Source: G963665215 sp963665215 (GTDB lineage Bacteria; Chloroflexota; Dehalococcoidia; Lucifugimonadales; CAUZJF01). Taken from it: a DNA stretch of 64,000 bases. A program made the position numbers and the translations under genes. Shown here in pieces: positions 44,926 to 54,283 of this stretch. The notes beneath the pieces are model-generated. The model saw only the letters and a program-made list of their open reading frames with translations. It searched no databases and was not told where the DNA came from. The DNA is taken from contig CAXXWW010000008.1 of assembly GCA_963665215.2 (NCBI GenBank), positions 186,001 to 250,000 of the forward strand, in the 5' to 3' direction. Position 1 is the first letter of the stretch. The number at the start of each line of letters is the position of its first letter.

Positions 44926-45258
44926 GGGCGCTGCGGCTTCAGACGGTGAATGCATTCAAGCTCGCATAGAGATCCGAGCTCTGCCTCACCAAAGGGATAG
45001 AGAAAAGAGTCGCGCGACACGTCTGGACTTCTCAGGCCTGTCCTGACTTCCTGGAAAGAGTGACAGACCCGTGGTGCCACCTGGACCGGCTACCGGTGGC
45101 AGGTCCAGGAAGAGTCGATTGTCATTCTGAGGAGTCCTTCCGCGGAAGGACGACAAAGAATCTAGGGTGGAGTGGCTGTCGCGCCTAATTGTGGTCGCCT
45201 AGCCCCCAACCGCGCCTAAGGTTCGTCGCGCGGCCCGACACAATGACGCTCAAGACTA
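44926..45258. repeat. Noncoding gap with dispersed repeat and hairpin between nuoL and the IS630
   Basis: No gene is seen. It contains an inverted repeat CCTGGACC (45080-45087) / GGTCCAGG (45102-45109) that competes with TGCCACC/GGTGGCA, and a repeat-like GTCATTCTGAGGAGTCCTTC...AAGAATCTAG (about 45120-45164) of a kind scattered in many bacterial genomes, with CACAATGACG near its far end. This gap predates the IS630 insertion. Confidence 0.5.
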
Positions 45259-46495
45259 GTGGTCCAACATCATTGAAATGAATACCATGATAGTCATTGT
45301 TCCTCTTGGGGGTTCAATCGTAACGTTGAACCGAGGAGGAACCATGATGTCTACCAAGAAGTACCGTATCAGACTGACTACCGACGAACAACAGGAACTC
45401 AACGCCTTGGTCTCACGCGGTCGGGCTGCGGCGTACAAACAGACCCATGCGCGCATTCTGCTGATGAGCGATGAGTCACGCTCGGACGGGGGAATGAAGG
45501 ACGCGGACATCACCAGCGCGCTCGGTGTGGGACAGTCAACGGTCGAGCGAATACGCAAGCGCTGTGTGGAGGAGGGGGTCGAGTCTGCGCTGAATCGCAA
45601 AAAGCAACTGCGTCGGCGTCAAAAGAGACTGGACGGCGAAGGTGAAGCACGGTTGATAGCGATGGCCTGCGGGGAACCGCCGGAGGGGCGTGCCAGTTGG
45701 ACCCTGAAGCTGTTGGCTGACCAGTTGGTCGAGTGTGAGATAGTCGGGACCATTAGCACCGAGACGGTTCGCCAGGCGCTTAAAAAAAAACGAACTGAAG
45801 CCGTGGCTGAAGCAGAGTTGGTGCATCCCGCCCGGTCAGAGCGCGGAGTTTGTGTGCGCGATGGAAGACGTACTGGAGGTCTACCAACGGCCGTACGATG
45901 GGAATGAGGTTCTGGTGTGCATGGATGAGACGAGCAAACAGCAAGTCAAGGAGACGCGAGTGCCGCGTCCCGCAGCGCCCGGCTTATCGGCGGCATACGA
46001 CTACGAATACGAGCGCAATGGAGTGAGCAGCCTGTTCATGCTGTTTGCACCGTTGGACGGATGGCGCCGAGTCGAGGTCAGAGAGCGTCGCACGAAGGTG
46101 GACTGGGCGCATGTGATAAAGGAACTGGTCGACGAGGACTACCCTGACAGAGACCGGATCGTGCTGGTAATGGACAATCTCAACACTCACAAGCTGTCCT
46201 CGCTATACGAGGCATTCGAGCCTGCTGAGGCGAGGCGTATAGCTGAGCGACTGGAGATACACTACACTCCCAAACACGGGAGTTGGTTGAATATGGCGGA
46301 GATAGAGATCGGTGTGCTGGCTCGACAGTGCCTGGACCGACGGATTGCCAATCAAGACATCCTGCGCGGCGAGGTCAATGCTTGGCAGAATCAACGCAAC
46401 CGGGATGTGATACGAGTGGATTGGCGCTTCACTACCGAGGATGCGCGCATCAAGCTAAAGTCACTCTACCCATCAATACAAAAACGTTGAACCAC
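45259..46495 (+). mobile_element. IS630 family insertion sequence, copy 2, between nuoL and nuoM
   Basis: Same 1237-base element as at 15280, with ends GTGGTCCAAC and GTTGAACCAC and flanking TA (45257-45258 and 46496-46497). It is inserted in the same direction as nuo transcription, 31 bases before the nuoM start, and leaves the nuoM ribosome site GGAGGAG intact. Confidence 0.95.
45344..46490 (+). CDS. IS630 transposase (copy 2), two frames joined at an A9 run
   Basis: Identical by eye to the transposase of copy 1: the HTH frame from ATG 45344/45347, a shift at nine A (45782-45790), then the DDE frame (VCMDETSKQQ, LVMDNLNTHK, NMAEIEIGVL). The identical shift in two separated copies is the main evidence that the shift is part of normal expression. 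Confidence 0.85.
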
Positions 46496-46526
46496 TAGCT
46501 GGACACGGCACTAGCCCGGAGGAGAC

Positions 46527-48050
46527 TTGGAGTTTACTGGGACTGGGCTTCTGACGGCGACGGTGTTCCTGCCCCTGGCGGGGGCCCTGCTGATCGCTCT
46601 GGTGGTCAGGGGCGACCGGTGGGTGCGCTACCTGGCGGGGGCCGTGGCCGTGGTGGAGCTGGCGCTGAGCATCGTCGTGTTCGCCACATACGACCTGGAC
46701 CGCGGGGGCGTTCAGCTCGTGGACAAGGTGGAGGACTGGATACCCTTCGGCTCCTCGGAGATCAATTACCTCCTGGGCGTCGACGGGCTCAGCGCGCCCC
46801 TGGTGCTGCTAACAGGCCTGTTGGGCATGGCGGCGGTGTTCGCCTCGTGGGGGATACGGAGTCGCGTCAGGGAGTACTTTTTCTGGCTGCTGGTGCTTCA
46901 GACCGCGGTGATGGGCGTGTTCACGGCCCTGGACTTCATCCTCTTCTTCCTCCTGTGGGAGCTGGAGATGGTGCCCATGTACTTTTTGATCTCCATCTGG
47001 GGCAGCGGCCGCAAAGAGTACTCGGCGATGAAGTTCCTCATATTCACGTTCCTGGGCAGCGCCTTCATGCTGGTAGGCATACTGGCCCTCTTCTTCTCCA
47101 CCGGCACCTTCGACATGAGAGACCTGCCCGCCGAGATTCAGGCCGGCACGCTCATCATCCCCGCGGGCCTGATATTCACGCTGCTCTTCATCGCCTTCGC
47201 GGTGAAACTGCCGGTCTGGCCGGTGCACACGTGGCTGCCCGACGCCCATACCGACGCTCCCACCGCGGTCAGCGTCATGCTGGCGGGCGTGCTTTTGAAG
47301 ATGGGCGCCTACGGCATGGTCCGCGTCTCGGCGGGCATGTTTCCCGACGTGATCGTCAACGCGGCCTGGGCGTTAGCGACGCTGGGCGTTGTGAACGTGC
47401 TGTACGGCGCCGTGGTAACGCTGCGGCAGACCGACCTGAAGCGGCTGGTCGCGTTCAGCAGCATCAGCCACATGGGGTTCGTGCTCATCGGCATATCTTC
47501 CGTAGCCGGGGTCGCTGGGGTTGTCTCGCCCGTGGGCCTGACGGGTGCGGCCATGCAGATGTTCACCCACGGCACCATCACCGGGCTGCTGTTCCTGGTG
47601 GTGGGCCTCATATACGACAAGGCCCACACTCGGTACATACCGGACCTGGGCGGACTGGCGACGCGCATGCCCGTTATCGCCGCGGTGTTCCTGCTGGCCG
47701 GACTTGCATCCCTGGGCCTGCCCGGCACCAGCGGATTCGTCTCCGAGATACTGGTCTTCCTGGGGACGTTCCCCGTATGGAGTATGGCAACGGCCCTGGC
47801 CGCCTTCGGGATCGTGATCACCGCCGGCTACATCTTGTGGATGGTGCAGCGGACCCTGTTCGGCCCTCCCATCGACAGGTTTGAGAGCATCAGGGACGCG
47901 TCCGTTATGGAGATGGTGCCGCTGTTCGTCCTGGCGGCCGCGATCATAGTCGTGGGGATATATCCGGCAGTGATAAGCGATGTCTTCACCAAGGGCCTCG
48001 AGCCGATTGTCCAGATGATGCAAGAACCGGCCCGGCTGGCGCTCCGGTAG
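46527..48050 (+). CDS. nuoM: NADH-quinone oxidoreductase subunit M
   Basis: 507 residues with about 14 membrane helices. Conserved features are LLWELEMVPMYFLISIWG with the key Glu, FAVKLPVWPVHTWLPDAHTD with the Lys, SVMLAGVLLKMGAYGMVR and LKRLVAFSSISHMGFVLIG. It is a proton-pumping subunit. TTG start at 46527 with GGAGGAG just upstream. Because the IS630 copy lies directly before it, its expression depends on read-through or on a promoter within the element. Confidence 0.97.
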   Translation: MEFTGTGLLTATVFLPLAGALLIALVVRGDRWVRYLAGAVAVVELALSIVVFATYDLDRGGVQLVDKVEDWIPFGSSEINYLLGVDGLSAPLVLLTGLLGMAAVFASWGIRSRVREYFFWLLVLQTAVMGVFTALDFILFFLLWELEMVPMYFLISIWGSGRKEYSAMKFLIFTFLGSAFMLVGILALFFSTGTFDMRDLPAEIQAGTLIIPAGLIFTLLFIAFAVKLPVWPVHTWLPDAHTDAPTAVSVMLAGVLLKMGAYGMVRVSAGMFPDVIVNAAWALATLGVVNVLYGAVVTLRQTDLKRLVAFSSISHMGFVLIGISSVAGVAGVVSPVGLTGAAMQMFTHGTITGLLFLVVGLIYDKAHTRYIPDLGGLATRMPVIAAVFLLAGLASLGLPGTSGFVSEILVFLGTFPVWSMATALAAFGIVITAGYILWMVQRTLFGPPIDRFESIRDASVMEMVPLFVLAAAIIVVGIYPAVISDVFTKGLEPIVQMMQEPARLALR

Positions 48051-48142
48051 GGGGAACGGGCTGATGGCCGAGGGCGGCATTCAGGAGGGAGCGTCCAGCG
48101 TGGCGCCCCCACGTAAGGGCAACACCAGATGGGACTGTTGGG

Positions 48143-49651
48143 ATGACGACTAACGATCTTTACATCCTGTCGCCGGAGCTGAGCCTGGCCGGGCTGGCCT
48201 TGGCGCTAATCTTGCTCGACCTGGTGGTCCCTCGCAAGGGGTTGCTCGCCGCCCTGGGCGCCGTGGGACTCCTCGTGCCCCTGGGGTTCAGCATCGCGCT
48301 GTGGTTTGGCCTTGACAGCAGAGGGCCTGTCCCCACAAACGACGGCATACTCGCCAACACCCTTGTCGTGGACAAGTTCAGCCTCTTTTTCAAATTCCTC
48401 GTGATCGGCGTGGTCGCGGCCGTATTCGCTATCTCCAGTGACTACGTCAAGAGGTTCCACCGGTTCCAGGTCGAGTACTACGCGCTGGTCCTTTTCTCGG
48501 CCACGGGCATGATGCTGCTGGCCTCTACGACGGAGCTGATCACGATTTACATCTCGCTGGAGCTGACGGCGCTGCCCCTGGCGGTCCTGGCCGCATTTCT
48601 CAGAGACGGACGCTCGTCCGAGTCCGGGATGAAATTCCTCATCCTCAGCGGCATGAGCTCAGCGATACTGCTGTACGGCATGGTGCTGGTCTACGGCTTC
48701 ACGGGCAGCACGATGCTTGCGGACGTGGCGGAGCGGCTGGGCGAGATAGGGCTCAACGAGAGCCAGCCCTTCGGAAGCTACGCGCTCCTTCTGGGCATCG
48801 TTTTGATGATCGCGGGATTCGGTTTCAAAATAACGGCCGTGCCCTTCCAGATGTGGGCCCCGGACGTTTACGAGGGATCGCCGACTCCGATCACCGCGTT
48901 TCTCTCCGTGGCCAGTAAGGCGGCCGGGTTCGCGGTGATCCTGCGGGTATTCTACATCGCCTTCCCCATGGACATCCTGAGCATCGAGTGGAGCTCCATA
49001 TTCGCCGTCCTGGCCGCGCTGTCCATGACGCTGGGTAACCTGGTGGCCATACCCCAGAACAACATCAAGCGAATGCTAGCGTACAGCACCGTGGCCCACG
49101 CGGGCTACCTGATGGTTGGAGTCGCCGCGGTCGCCGCCAGGGGATCCGGGGATCTCGGTGCGCTCGGGCCTTCGGGCGTCCTGTTCTATCTCGGGGGATA
49201 CGCGGTCATGAACCTGGCGGCGTTCTCGGCAATCATCGCGATCTCCAACCGGATTGAGAGCGACAACATTGCCGACTACGCCGGCATGAGCCGCAGGGCG
49301 CCCTATCTGGCGGCGGTGCTTGCCTTCGCGATGGTGTCCCTGACGGGCGTCCCGCCGACCGTGGGTTTCATGGTCAAGGTCTACATATTCGGCGCAGCGG
49401 TCAACAGCGGACTGGCGTGGCTGGTGGTGGTCGGCGTGGTGAACAGCGTCGTGTCGGCGTACTACTATCTGAGGGTCGTCAAGGTCATGTATCTGTCGCC
49501 TCCGCCCACCGATGAGCCGATCCCCTCCGACGTGCCGGTCCGGCTGGCGGCGCTAGGGGCCATGGCCGGCGTCTTGTTCTTCGGCATATACCCCCGGCCC
49601 CTGCTGGACCTTGCGAGAACGGCTGCCGACGTGCTCGTTCCGCTGTCATAG
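48143..49651 (+). CDS. nuoN: NADH-quinone oxidoreductase subunit N
   Basis: 502 residues of the antiporter-like family. Core motifs are STTELITIYISLELTALPLA, FGFKITAVPFQMWAPDVYEG with Lys, ITAFLSVASKAAGFAVILRV and IKRMLAYSTVAHAGYLMVGV. The late GVPPTVGFMVKVYIF is the usual NuoN end region. Last gene of the operon; no nuoE, nuoF or nuoG follows. 92 bases separate it from nuoM. Confidence 0.97.
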   Translation: MTTNDLYILSPELSLAGLALALILLDLVVPRKGLLAALGAVGLLVPLGFSIALWFGLDSRGPVPTNDGILANTLVVDKFSLFFKFLVIGVVAAVFAISSDYVKRFHRFQVEYYALVLFSATGMMLLASTTELITIYISLELTALPLAVLAAFLRDGRSSESGMKFLILSGMSSAILLYGMVLVYGFTGSTMLADVAERLGEIGLNESQPFGSYALLLGIVLMIAGFGFKITAVPFQMWAPDVYEGSPTPITAFLSVASKAAGFAVILRVFYIAFPMDILSIEWSSIFAVLAALSMTLGNLVAIPQNNIKRMLAYSTVAHAGYLMVGVAAVAARGSGDLGALGPSGVLFYLGGYAVMNLAAFSAIIAISNRIESDNIADYAGMSRRAPYLAAVLAFAMVSLTGVPPTVGFMVKVYIFGAAVNSGLAWLVVVGVVNSVVSAYYYLRVVKVMYLSPPPTDEPIPSDVPVRLAALGAMAGVLFFGIYPRPLLDLARTAADVLVPLS

Positions 49652-49837
49652 CGAGGCCTCGGACGGGCGGCGAGACTCAATCGAGACCACGCGGCCCGGT
49701 TGATCTCAGGGAAACCAAGGACTATCAGCCCGACGGCCGGTCCGGTGGCCATCCTTTCGCAGGGGCCAGCTCAGCCCGAGTGCGGGCGAGGCCGCTGAGA
49801 GACGGAACGGCAATAAGTTCCATGACCGGGGCTCTCG
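49652..49837. other. Intergenic region after nuoN
   Basis: About 190 bases before the next promoter. No gene and no clear intrinsic terminator with a T tract is seen. Confidence 0.4.
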
Positions 49838-49866
49838 TTGACACGCCCTGGGCCCGCTGATAGACT
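49838..49866 (+). promoter_or_regulatory. Predicted sigma70-type promoter of the NAD kinase gene
   Basis: TTGACA (49838-49843, perfect) and TAGACT (49861-49866) with a 17-base spacer. The transcript start would be near 49873, about 90 bases before the coding region, separating this group from nuo. Confidence 0.6.
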
Positions 49867-49964
49867 TGCCACGCGCCGATGGGCGCGGCACGCCGGTCGA
49901 GCCGGCGGCCCGACCCTTGCCCCGTTAGTCTGGCGCACCATCTTGGAAACCCCCGCCAAAATCA

Positions 49965-50834
49965 ATGCCCTCTGGAGCCTTGGTCGGATTCGTCTATAAG
50001 CCCAACGTCCCAGGGGTCACCGATCTTATCAACTCCCTGGTGAAGTCCCTGAAGCTCGGTGGCAATTGCTGGATCGCCGACTCTTCGAAGCTGGACATAG
50101 GGACAGATACGATGGCCAGCACCTCGACCATCATCACCGCCGGCGGCGACGGCACGATCCTCAGGGTGGTGCGGCTGGCGGCCCCCTACTCCGTTCCCAT
50201 CCTTGGGATAAACCTGGGTAGGGTTGGATTCATGGCGGAGCTGACGGTGGACGAGGCAGCCAGGGAAATCCCCGGCTACCTGCACGGAAGTCCGAGGGTG
50301 GAGAAGAGGATGATGCTGCAGGCGTCGGTGACCTCTCCCGGCGCCGCGGAGCCCCGCCTTGTTGTGCACGCGCTGAACGACGTGGTGGTCACCCGTGGAG
50401 CGGAAGTACGCCTCCTCGACATAGAGACGAGGATAGACGATGTGCTGCTCATCACGTACCGGGCTGACGGGGTAATCGTCGCGACGCCCACCGGAAGCAC
50501 CGGCTACGCCCTGTCGGCAGGCGGGCCCGTCCTTTATCCTGAGGCCATGGAGATGCTGCTACAGCCTGTGGCGGCCCACATGAGCTTTCAGACCGGAATC
50601 ATCATTCCGGCAGACTCGGTGGTCGAATTGCGAGTTGACGGCGATCAGGAGGCCGTCCTCACTGCCGACGGATTCACCGATACCAGCCTGGGACCAGGCG
50701 ACAAGGTGGTGGTGGAGAGAAGTCCCCACATGGCCAGATTCCTGAGAAGGGCGCCGCCGTCCGGGTTCTACGCAACCCTGACAGAGGGCCTGGGTGTGAG
50801 CGGACGGCAGGTGCCGCACGCCCCCACTCTGTGA
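49965..50834 (+). CDS. nadK: NAD(+) kinase
   Basis: 289 residues. The diphosphate/ATP motif ITAGGDGTILRVV is near residue 58, LGINLGRVGFMAEL follows, and the NAD site DGVIVATPTGSTGYALSAGG is near 165. It makes NADP from NAD in the cytoplasm. The ATG at 49965 is preceded by a weak ribosome site. Its stop overlaps a GTG of the downstream frame; the next gene probably starts 12 bases later. Confidence 0.95.
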   Translation: MPSGALVGFVYKPNVPGVTDLINSLVKSLKLGGNCWIADSSKLDIGTDTMASTSTIITAGGDGTILRVVRLAAPYSVPILGINLGRVGFMAELTVDEAAREIPGYLHGSPRVEKRMMLQASVTSPGAAEPRLVVHALNDVVVTRGAEVRLLDIETRIDDVLLITYRADGVIVATPTGSTGYALSAGGPVLYPEAMEMLLQPVAAHMSFQTGIIIPADSVVELRVDGDQEAVLTADGFTDTSLGPGDKVVVERSPHMARFLRRAPPSGFYATLTEGLGVSGRQVPHAPTL

Positions 50835-50845
50835 GGGAGGGCCGT

Positions 50846-51382
50846 ATGCCAGCCGAGGTTCCGCTGTCCAGCAGGGCGATATTCGACGGCAATATAGTAC
50901 GGGTGCGTATCGACACGGTCCGGCTCCCCGACGGCCGGCGGGCCTCGCGAGAGGTTGTGGAGGCTCAACCGGCGGTGGTGGTAGTGCCCATAGACGCGGA
51001 CGACAACGTGATCCTGGTCCGCCAGTACCGGTATGCCGTCGGCGCGACGCTCCTGGAGGCGCCCGCGGGGAAGGTTGAAGGCTCCGAAGCACCTGCCGAG
51101 TGCGCCCAGCGAGAGCTCCAGGAGGAGACTGGGCAGATGGCAAGAAGCCTGAAGAGCCTCGGGCAGTTCTGGATGAGCCCGGGTTTCTGCACCGAGCTGA
51201 TGTACGCGTACGTGGGGAGAGACCTGGCGCCAAGCGCCCTCGAGCCCGACCCCGACGAGTTCATCGAGACGGTGAAGACGCCTGTCTCGAGCATCTCAGG
51301 GCTGATCCAGCGGGGCGAGATACAGGACGCCAAGACCATCGCCGCCCTACTGATGGCCGCCTGCGTATTCGACCAGCCCTAG
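50846..51382 (+). CDS. NUDIX hydrolase (ADP-ribose pyrophosphatase-like)
   Basis: 178 residues. The Nudix box is exact: G-x5-E-x7-REL-x-EETG (APAGKVEGSEAPAECAQREL, then QEETGQ) around residue 72. VVVVPIDADDNVILVRQYRY is the usual strand before it in ADP-ribose pyrophosphatases of the NudF type. These enzymes cleave ADP-ribose to AMP and ribose phosphate. The ATG at 50846 has GAGGGAGG upstream; GTG 50831 overlapping the nadK stop is the alternative. Pairs functionally with NAD metabolism. Confidence 0.92.
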   Translation: MPAEVPLSSRAIFDGNIVRVRIDTVRLPDGRRASREVVEAQPAVVVVPIDADDNVILVRQYRYAVGATLLEAPAGKVEGSEAPAECAQRELQEETGQMARSLKSLGQFWMSPGFCTELMYAYVGRDLAPSALEPDPDEFIETVKTPVSSISGLIQRGEIQDAKTIAALLMAACVFDQP

Positions 51383-51394
51383 CAGACTGATTCG

Positions 51395-51510
51395 CCTACG
51401 GCGGACGGGGTGTGCAGAGAGGCGAAGCCCCGGCGCCTGTCCTGAGCTTGCCGAAGGACCGGGAGCCTGCCCTGAGCCTTGTCGAAGAGGTGCCCCTCAA
51501 ATACAAAATG
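51395..51510 (+). repeat. Long dispersed-repeat copy (about 110 bases)
   Basis: Contains GGCGAAGCCCCGGCGCCTGT, CCTGAGCTTGCCGAAGGACC and CCTGAGCCTTGTCGAAG, then TGCCCCTCAAATA. The same blocks in the same order occur at about 55855-55985 with small differences, so this is a larger unit of the interspersed family. Confidence 0.65.
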
Positions 51511-51556
51511 TCTTCTCCCTTATACCGTCACAACATGAAGCCGGAGCGAGTGTAGT

Positions 51557-52915
51557 ATGTCCGACCTCGACGACCTGCTGGCCCAAGCGGAGGCCGCGCA
51601 AGACGACATCGTGGCCCTGGAGCAAGACCTAGTCCGGATCCCATCGGTGAACACCGGGGCCATGCCCACGGGCGACGAGAGCGCCGTGTGTGAATATGTG
51701 CGTGACTGGCTTGCCGGAGATGGGATCGAATGCGAGATCCTGGAGCGCGCCCCGGGGCGTGGCAATCTCATTGCCCGGCTGGAGGGCCGAAGCGAGAAGG
51801 CGGGCCTCATGTACATGTCCCACACGGACGTTGTGCCCGTCGAGGACGAGAGCAAGTGGCGTTTCCCCCCGTTCAGTGCCACCATCGCGGAGGGCAGGGT
51901 CTTCGGCCGCGGGGCGTCGGACTGCAAGGGCCTGCTTACCGCGCAGCTGATGGCGATGCGCCTGCTAAGGCGGAGCGGCGTCGAGTTGGAGGACAGCCTG
52001 ATACTGGCGTCCGGCGCCGACGAGGAGCACGGCGGACGGTATGGCTTCGGATGGCTTGCCGAGCAGCACCCCGAAAAGATCACGGCGCCCTTCGCCGTGA
52101 ACGAGGGCGGAGGCACCCCGGTCCGGGCGGCCGGCGGCATAGCCTACGTGCTGGGAGTTGGGGAGAAGGGCCGGCTCCAGATCGAGATTGACATCAAAGG
52201 CGGCAGCGCCCACGCGTCGGTCCCGTGGCAGGGGGTCAACGCCTCCTACGGCCTGAGTGAGGTGCTCCGGCGAATCGAGGCGTACGAGGCGGAGCGCGAT
52301 ACCTCCACGAGTCTGTTCGACTATCTCTCCACCTTCGCCATCGAGGACAAGCCGTCCCCCGAGACCATCGACGAGATAATCGCCGAGGTCGAGCCGGACA
52401 GCCCTCCCCTGGCGACGATGCTCCGTGCCCTGTCCCGCATGACACTCACCCCCACCATCGTGCGGGGTGGGGTGAAGTCAAACTCGGTCCCGGAGTCCAT
52501 CAGGCTGACGTGCGACGTGAGGACTCTGCCGCACCAGGACGAGACTTACGTCAGTCAGCAGCTCGCACAGCTACTGGAAGGGGTCCCGGGGGTTGACTTC
52601 GAGATCGACTATATGGCCGTCCCCAACTCCTCTCCCTTTGAGACGGGGTTCGTTCGGCGCATCAGGGCCGCCACCGAGAGAGCGCTGGGGCGGCCCGATC
52701 TCCAGTGGGTGCCGGGAATATCCACGGGCTTCACGGACTCCCGGTTTACCCGGGCGCTGGGAGTGGAGACGTACGGGTTCTCCGGAGCACACCCGGACGA
52801 CGACCCGCTGCTGCTCAATGTCCACGGCACCGACGAGTCGGAGAGCATCCGAAGCCTGGTCAGCAGCACCAAGATCATGCTGACCCTGGCCTACGACATC
52901 CTGGCCGCGAAGTAG
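51557..52915 (+). CDS. M20 family metallopeptidase
   Basis: 452 residues of the ArgE/DapE/CPG2 family. Zinc ligands and catalytic acids are visible: MYMSHTDVVPVED near residue 88, RVFGRGASDCKG near 117, SGADEEHGGRYGFG near 153, and a late His in GFSGAHPDDDPLLLNVHGTDE. The dimerisation domain (about residues 205-320) starts GGSAHASVPWQGVNA. It removes acyl or amino acid groups; substrate unknown. ATG at 51557. Between dispersed repeats, no operon partners. Confidence 0.93.
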   Translation: MSDLDDLLAQAEAAQDDIVALEQDLVRIPSVNTGAMPTGDESAVCEYVRDWLAGDGIECEILERAPGRGNLIARLEGRSEKAGLMYMSHTDVVPVEDESKWRFPPFSATIAEGRVFGRGASDCKGLLTAQLMAMRLLRRSGVELEDSLILASGADEEHGGRYGFGWLAEQHPEKITAPFAVNEGGGTPVRAAGGIAYVLGVGEKGRLQIEIDIKGGSAHASVPWQGVNASYGLSEVLRRIEAYEAERDTSTSLFDYLSTFAIEDKPSPETIDEIIAEVEPDSPPLATMLRALSRMTLTPTIVRGGVKSNSVPESIRLTCDVRTLPHQDETYVSQQLAQLLEGVPGVDFEIDYMAVPNSSPFETGFVRRIRAATERALGRPDLQWVPGISTGFTDSRFTRALGVETYGFSGAHPDDDPLLLNVHGTDESESIRSLVSSTKIMLTLAYDILAAK

Positions 52916-53329
52916 CGGCGGCTTGATGGTCCGTGAACCACGCCCGTTCGTCGCCGGCAGCGCCTCTCTCCCTCGTTAGTGGGAACGGGTGCCCATGGCG
53001 CAGGCTGGCGAGGGTCCGGCGCCGGGGCCTTTTCATGTTCAGGACCTCGCTCCGCTGAGGTGTGGTTCGACAGCGCCTGTCCCTGAGGTTAATCCAGGGC
53101 AGGATTTTAGCCTGACGAAGGGCCCACCACGAGGGGGCAACCGCACATCCGTTAGTCACTTCGCCAAACTCAGTGCAGGCTCTCATCTGGTCGAAAGACC
53201 CTCCCTCAAGCACAATGGAAAGACCCTGTCCCGCCACCCGGCCCCGGTCCGCACGGAGCGCAGCTGTGCTACAATTCGCGGGCGCGTTTTTGCACCTCAG
53301 TGGTGATTTACAAAAAGGGAGGAGACCTG
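52916..53329. other. Noncoding region with repeat fragment and promoter
   Basis: About 410 bases without a gene. It holds a degenerate piece of the interspersed repeat (GGTTCGACAGCGCCTGTCCC and ACGAAGGGCCCACC around 53063-53130). Near its end lies the extended -10 promoter listed separately. Confidence 0.45.
53267..53275 (+). promoter_or_regulatory. Predicted extended -10 promoter of the FAH-family gene
   Basis: TGCTACAAT: a TG-n extension directly before TACAAT (5/6 of consensus). No good -35 is present at 16-18 bases, as is common for extended -10 promoters. Transcript start would be near 53282, with AGGGAGGAG before the ATG at 53330. Confidence 0.45.
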
Positions 53330-54247
53330 ATGAAGCTGGTGCTGTTTAACGATTTCGTCCTGGGAGTCATGAAGGGAGACCGGGTAGTCGATGTGTCGAG
53401 GGTGGTATCAGATATCCCCCACATCAACGCTCAGACCCTGATGAGCGGGCTAATCGAGAGGTTCTCGCAGTACCGCTCCGCACTGGAGCAGGCCGTCTCC
53501 AACTCCGACGGTGTGCCGGTGGCCCAGGTGCGGCTGCGCCCGCCCCTGCCGGAGCCGGGAAGGATCGCATGCATGGCCGGGAACTACATGGAAGACGGTT
53601 CCCGCGCCATTGTGGCCGACAGGGACGCGTTCCTCAAGTCTCCCAGCGCGGTTATCGGCGACGGGGACACGGTGGTGCTGCCAGACTGCCCCGCGCCCGT
53701 CTTCCACCATGAGGCGGAGCTGGGTCTGGTGATCGGAAAGACGGCCAGCCGGGTGAAGGTCGAGGACGCCTTTGACTACATCTTCGGTTACGTAAACTTC
53801 ATCGACGTTTCTGCCCGAGGCTTGAACCCCAACGGCGGTAGCAGCTTCTTCTGGGGAAAGTCTTGGGACACGTTCGCGCCTATGGGGCCCGCCATCGTCA
53901 CGGCCGATGAGGTCAGAGACCCACAAGACCTCGACATCAAGCTGTGGGTGAGCGGCGACCTTCGCCAGGACCTGTCCACCAGCGACATGGGGCGCTCGGT
54001 TGCGGAGGTCGTGGAGTACGTTTCCTGGGTTACCACCATGAAACCGGGCGACGTCATCTCCACCGGGACAAACCACGTAGGGCTCGGTCCAATCCAGGGC
54101 GGGGACACCATCGAGATGGAGATCGCAGACTTCGGCAAGCTCAACGTGAACGTGCGTGACGACTGGAAACGTACGTGGCCACGGGCGCCTCTTTCCAAAA
54201 TGACGGCGTTCGAGTCCTCCGTGAGGTCCAAGAGCCAGGCGCCGTAG
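53330..54247 (+). CDS. Fumarylacetoacetate hydrolase (FAH) family protein
   Basis: 305 residues. The FAH core has IACMAGNYMEDG, VFHHEAELGLVIGKTASRVK with the metal-binding E-x-E, YIFGYVNFIDVSARGL with the Asp, and a late GDVISTGTNHVGLG. Members hydrolyse C-C bonds of diketo acids or act as hydratases/decarboxylases, for example the diketo-deoxy-L-fuconate hydrolase of the non-phosphorylative fucose route. Start ATG at 53330 with a strong ribosome site. The related sugar-acid genes lie 3-7 kb downstream on the same strand; the link is inference. Confidence 0.92.
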   Translation: MKLVLFNDFVLGVMKGDRVVDVSRVVSDIPHINAQTLMSGLIERFSQYRSALEQAVSNSDGVPVAQVRLRPPLPEPGRIACMAGNYMEDGSRAIVADRDAFLKSPSAVIGDGDTVVLPDCPAPVFHHEAELGLVIGKTASRVKVEDAFDYIFGYVNFIDVSARGLNPNGGSSFFWGKSWDTFAPMGPAIVTADEVRDPQDLDIKLWVSGDLRQDLSTSDMGRSVAEVVEYVSWVTTMKPGDVISTGTNHVGLGPIQGGDTIEMEIADFGKLNVNVRDDWKRTWPRAPLSKMTAFESSVRSKSQAP

Positions 54248-54283
54248 GCCCTACTCGAACGAGATAACGCCGCGCGCGACCTC

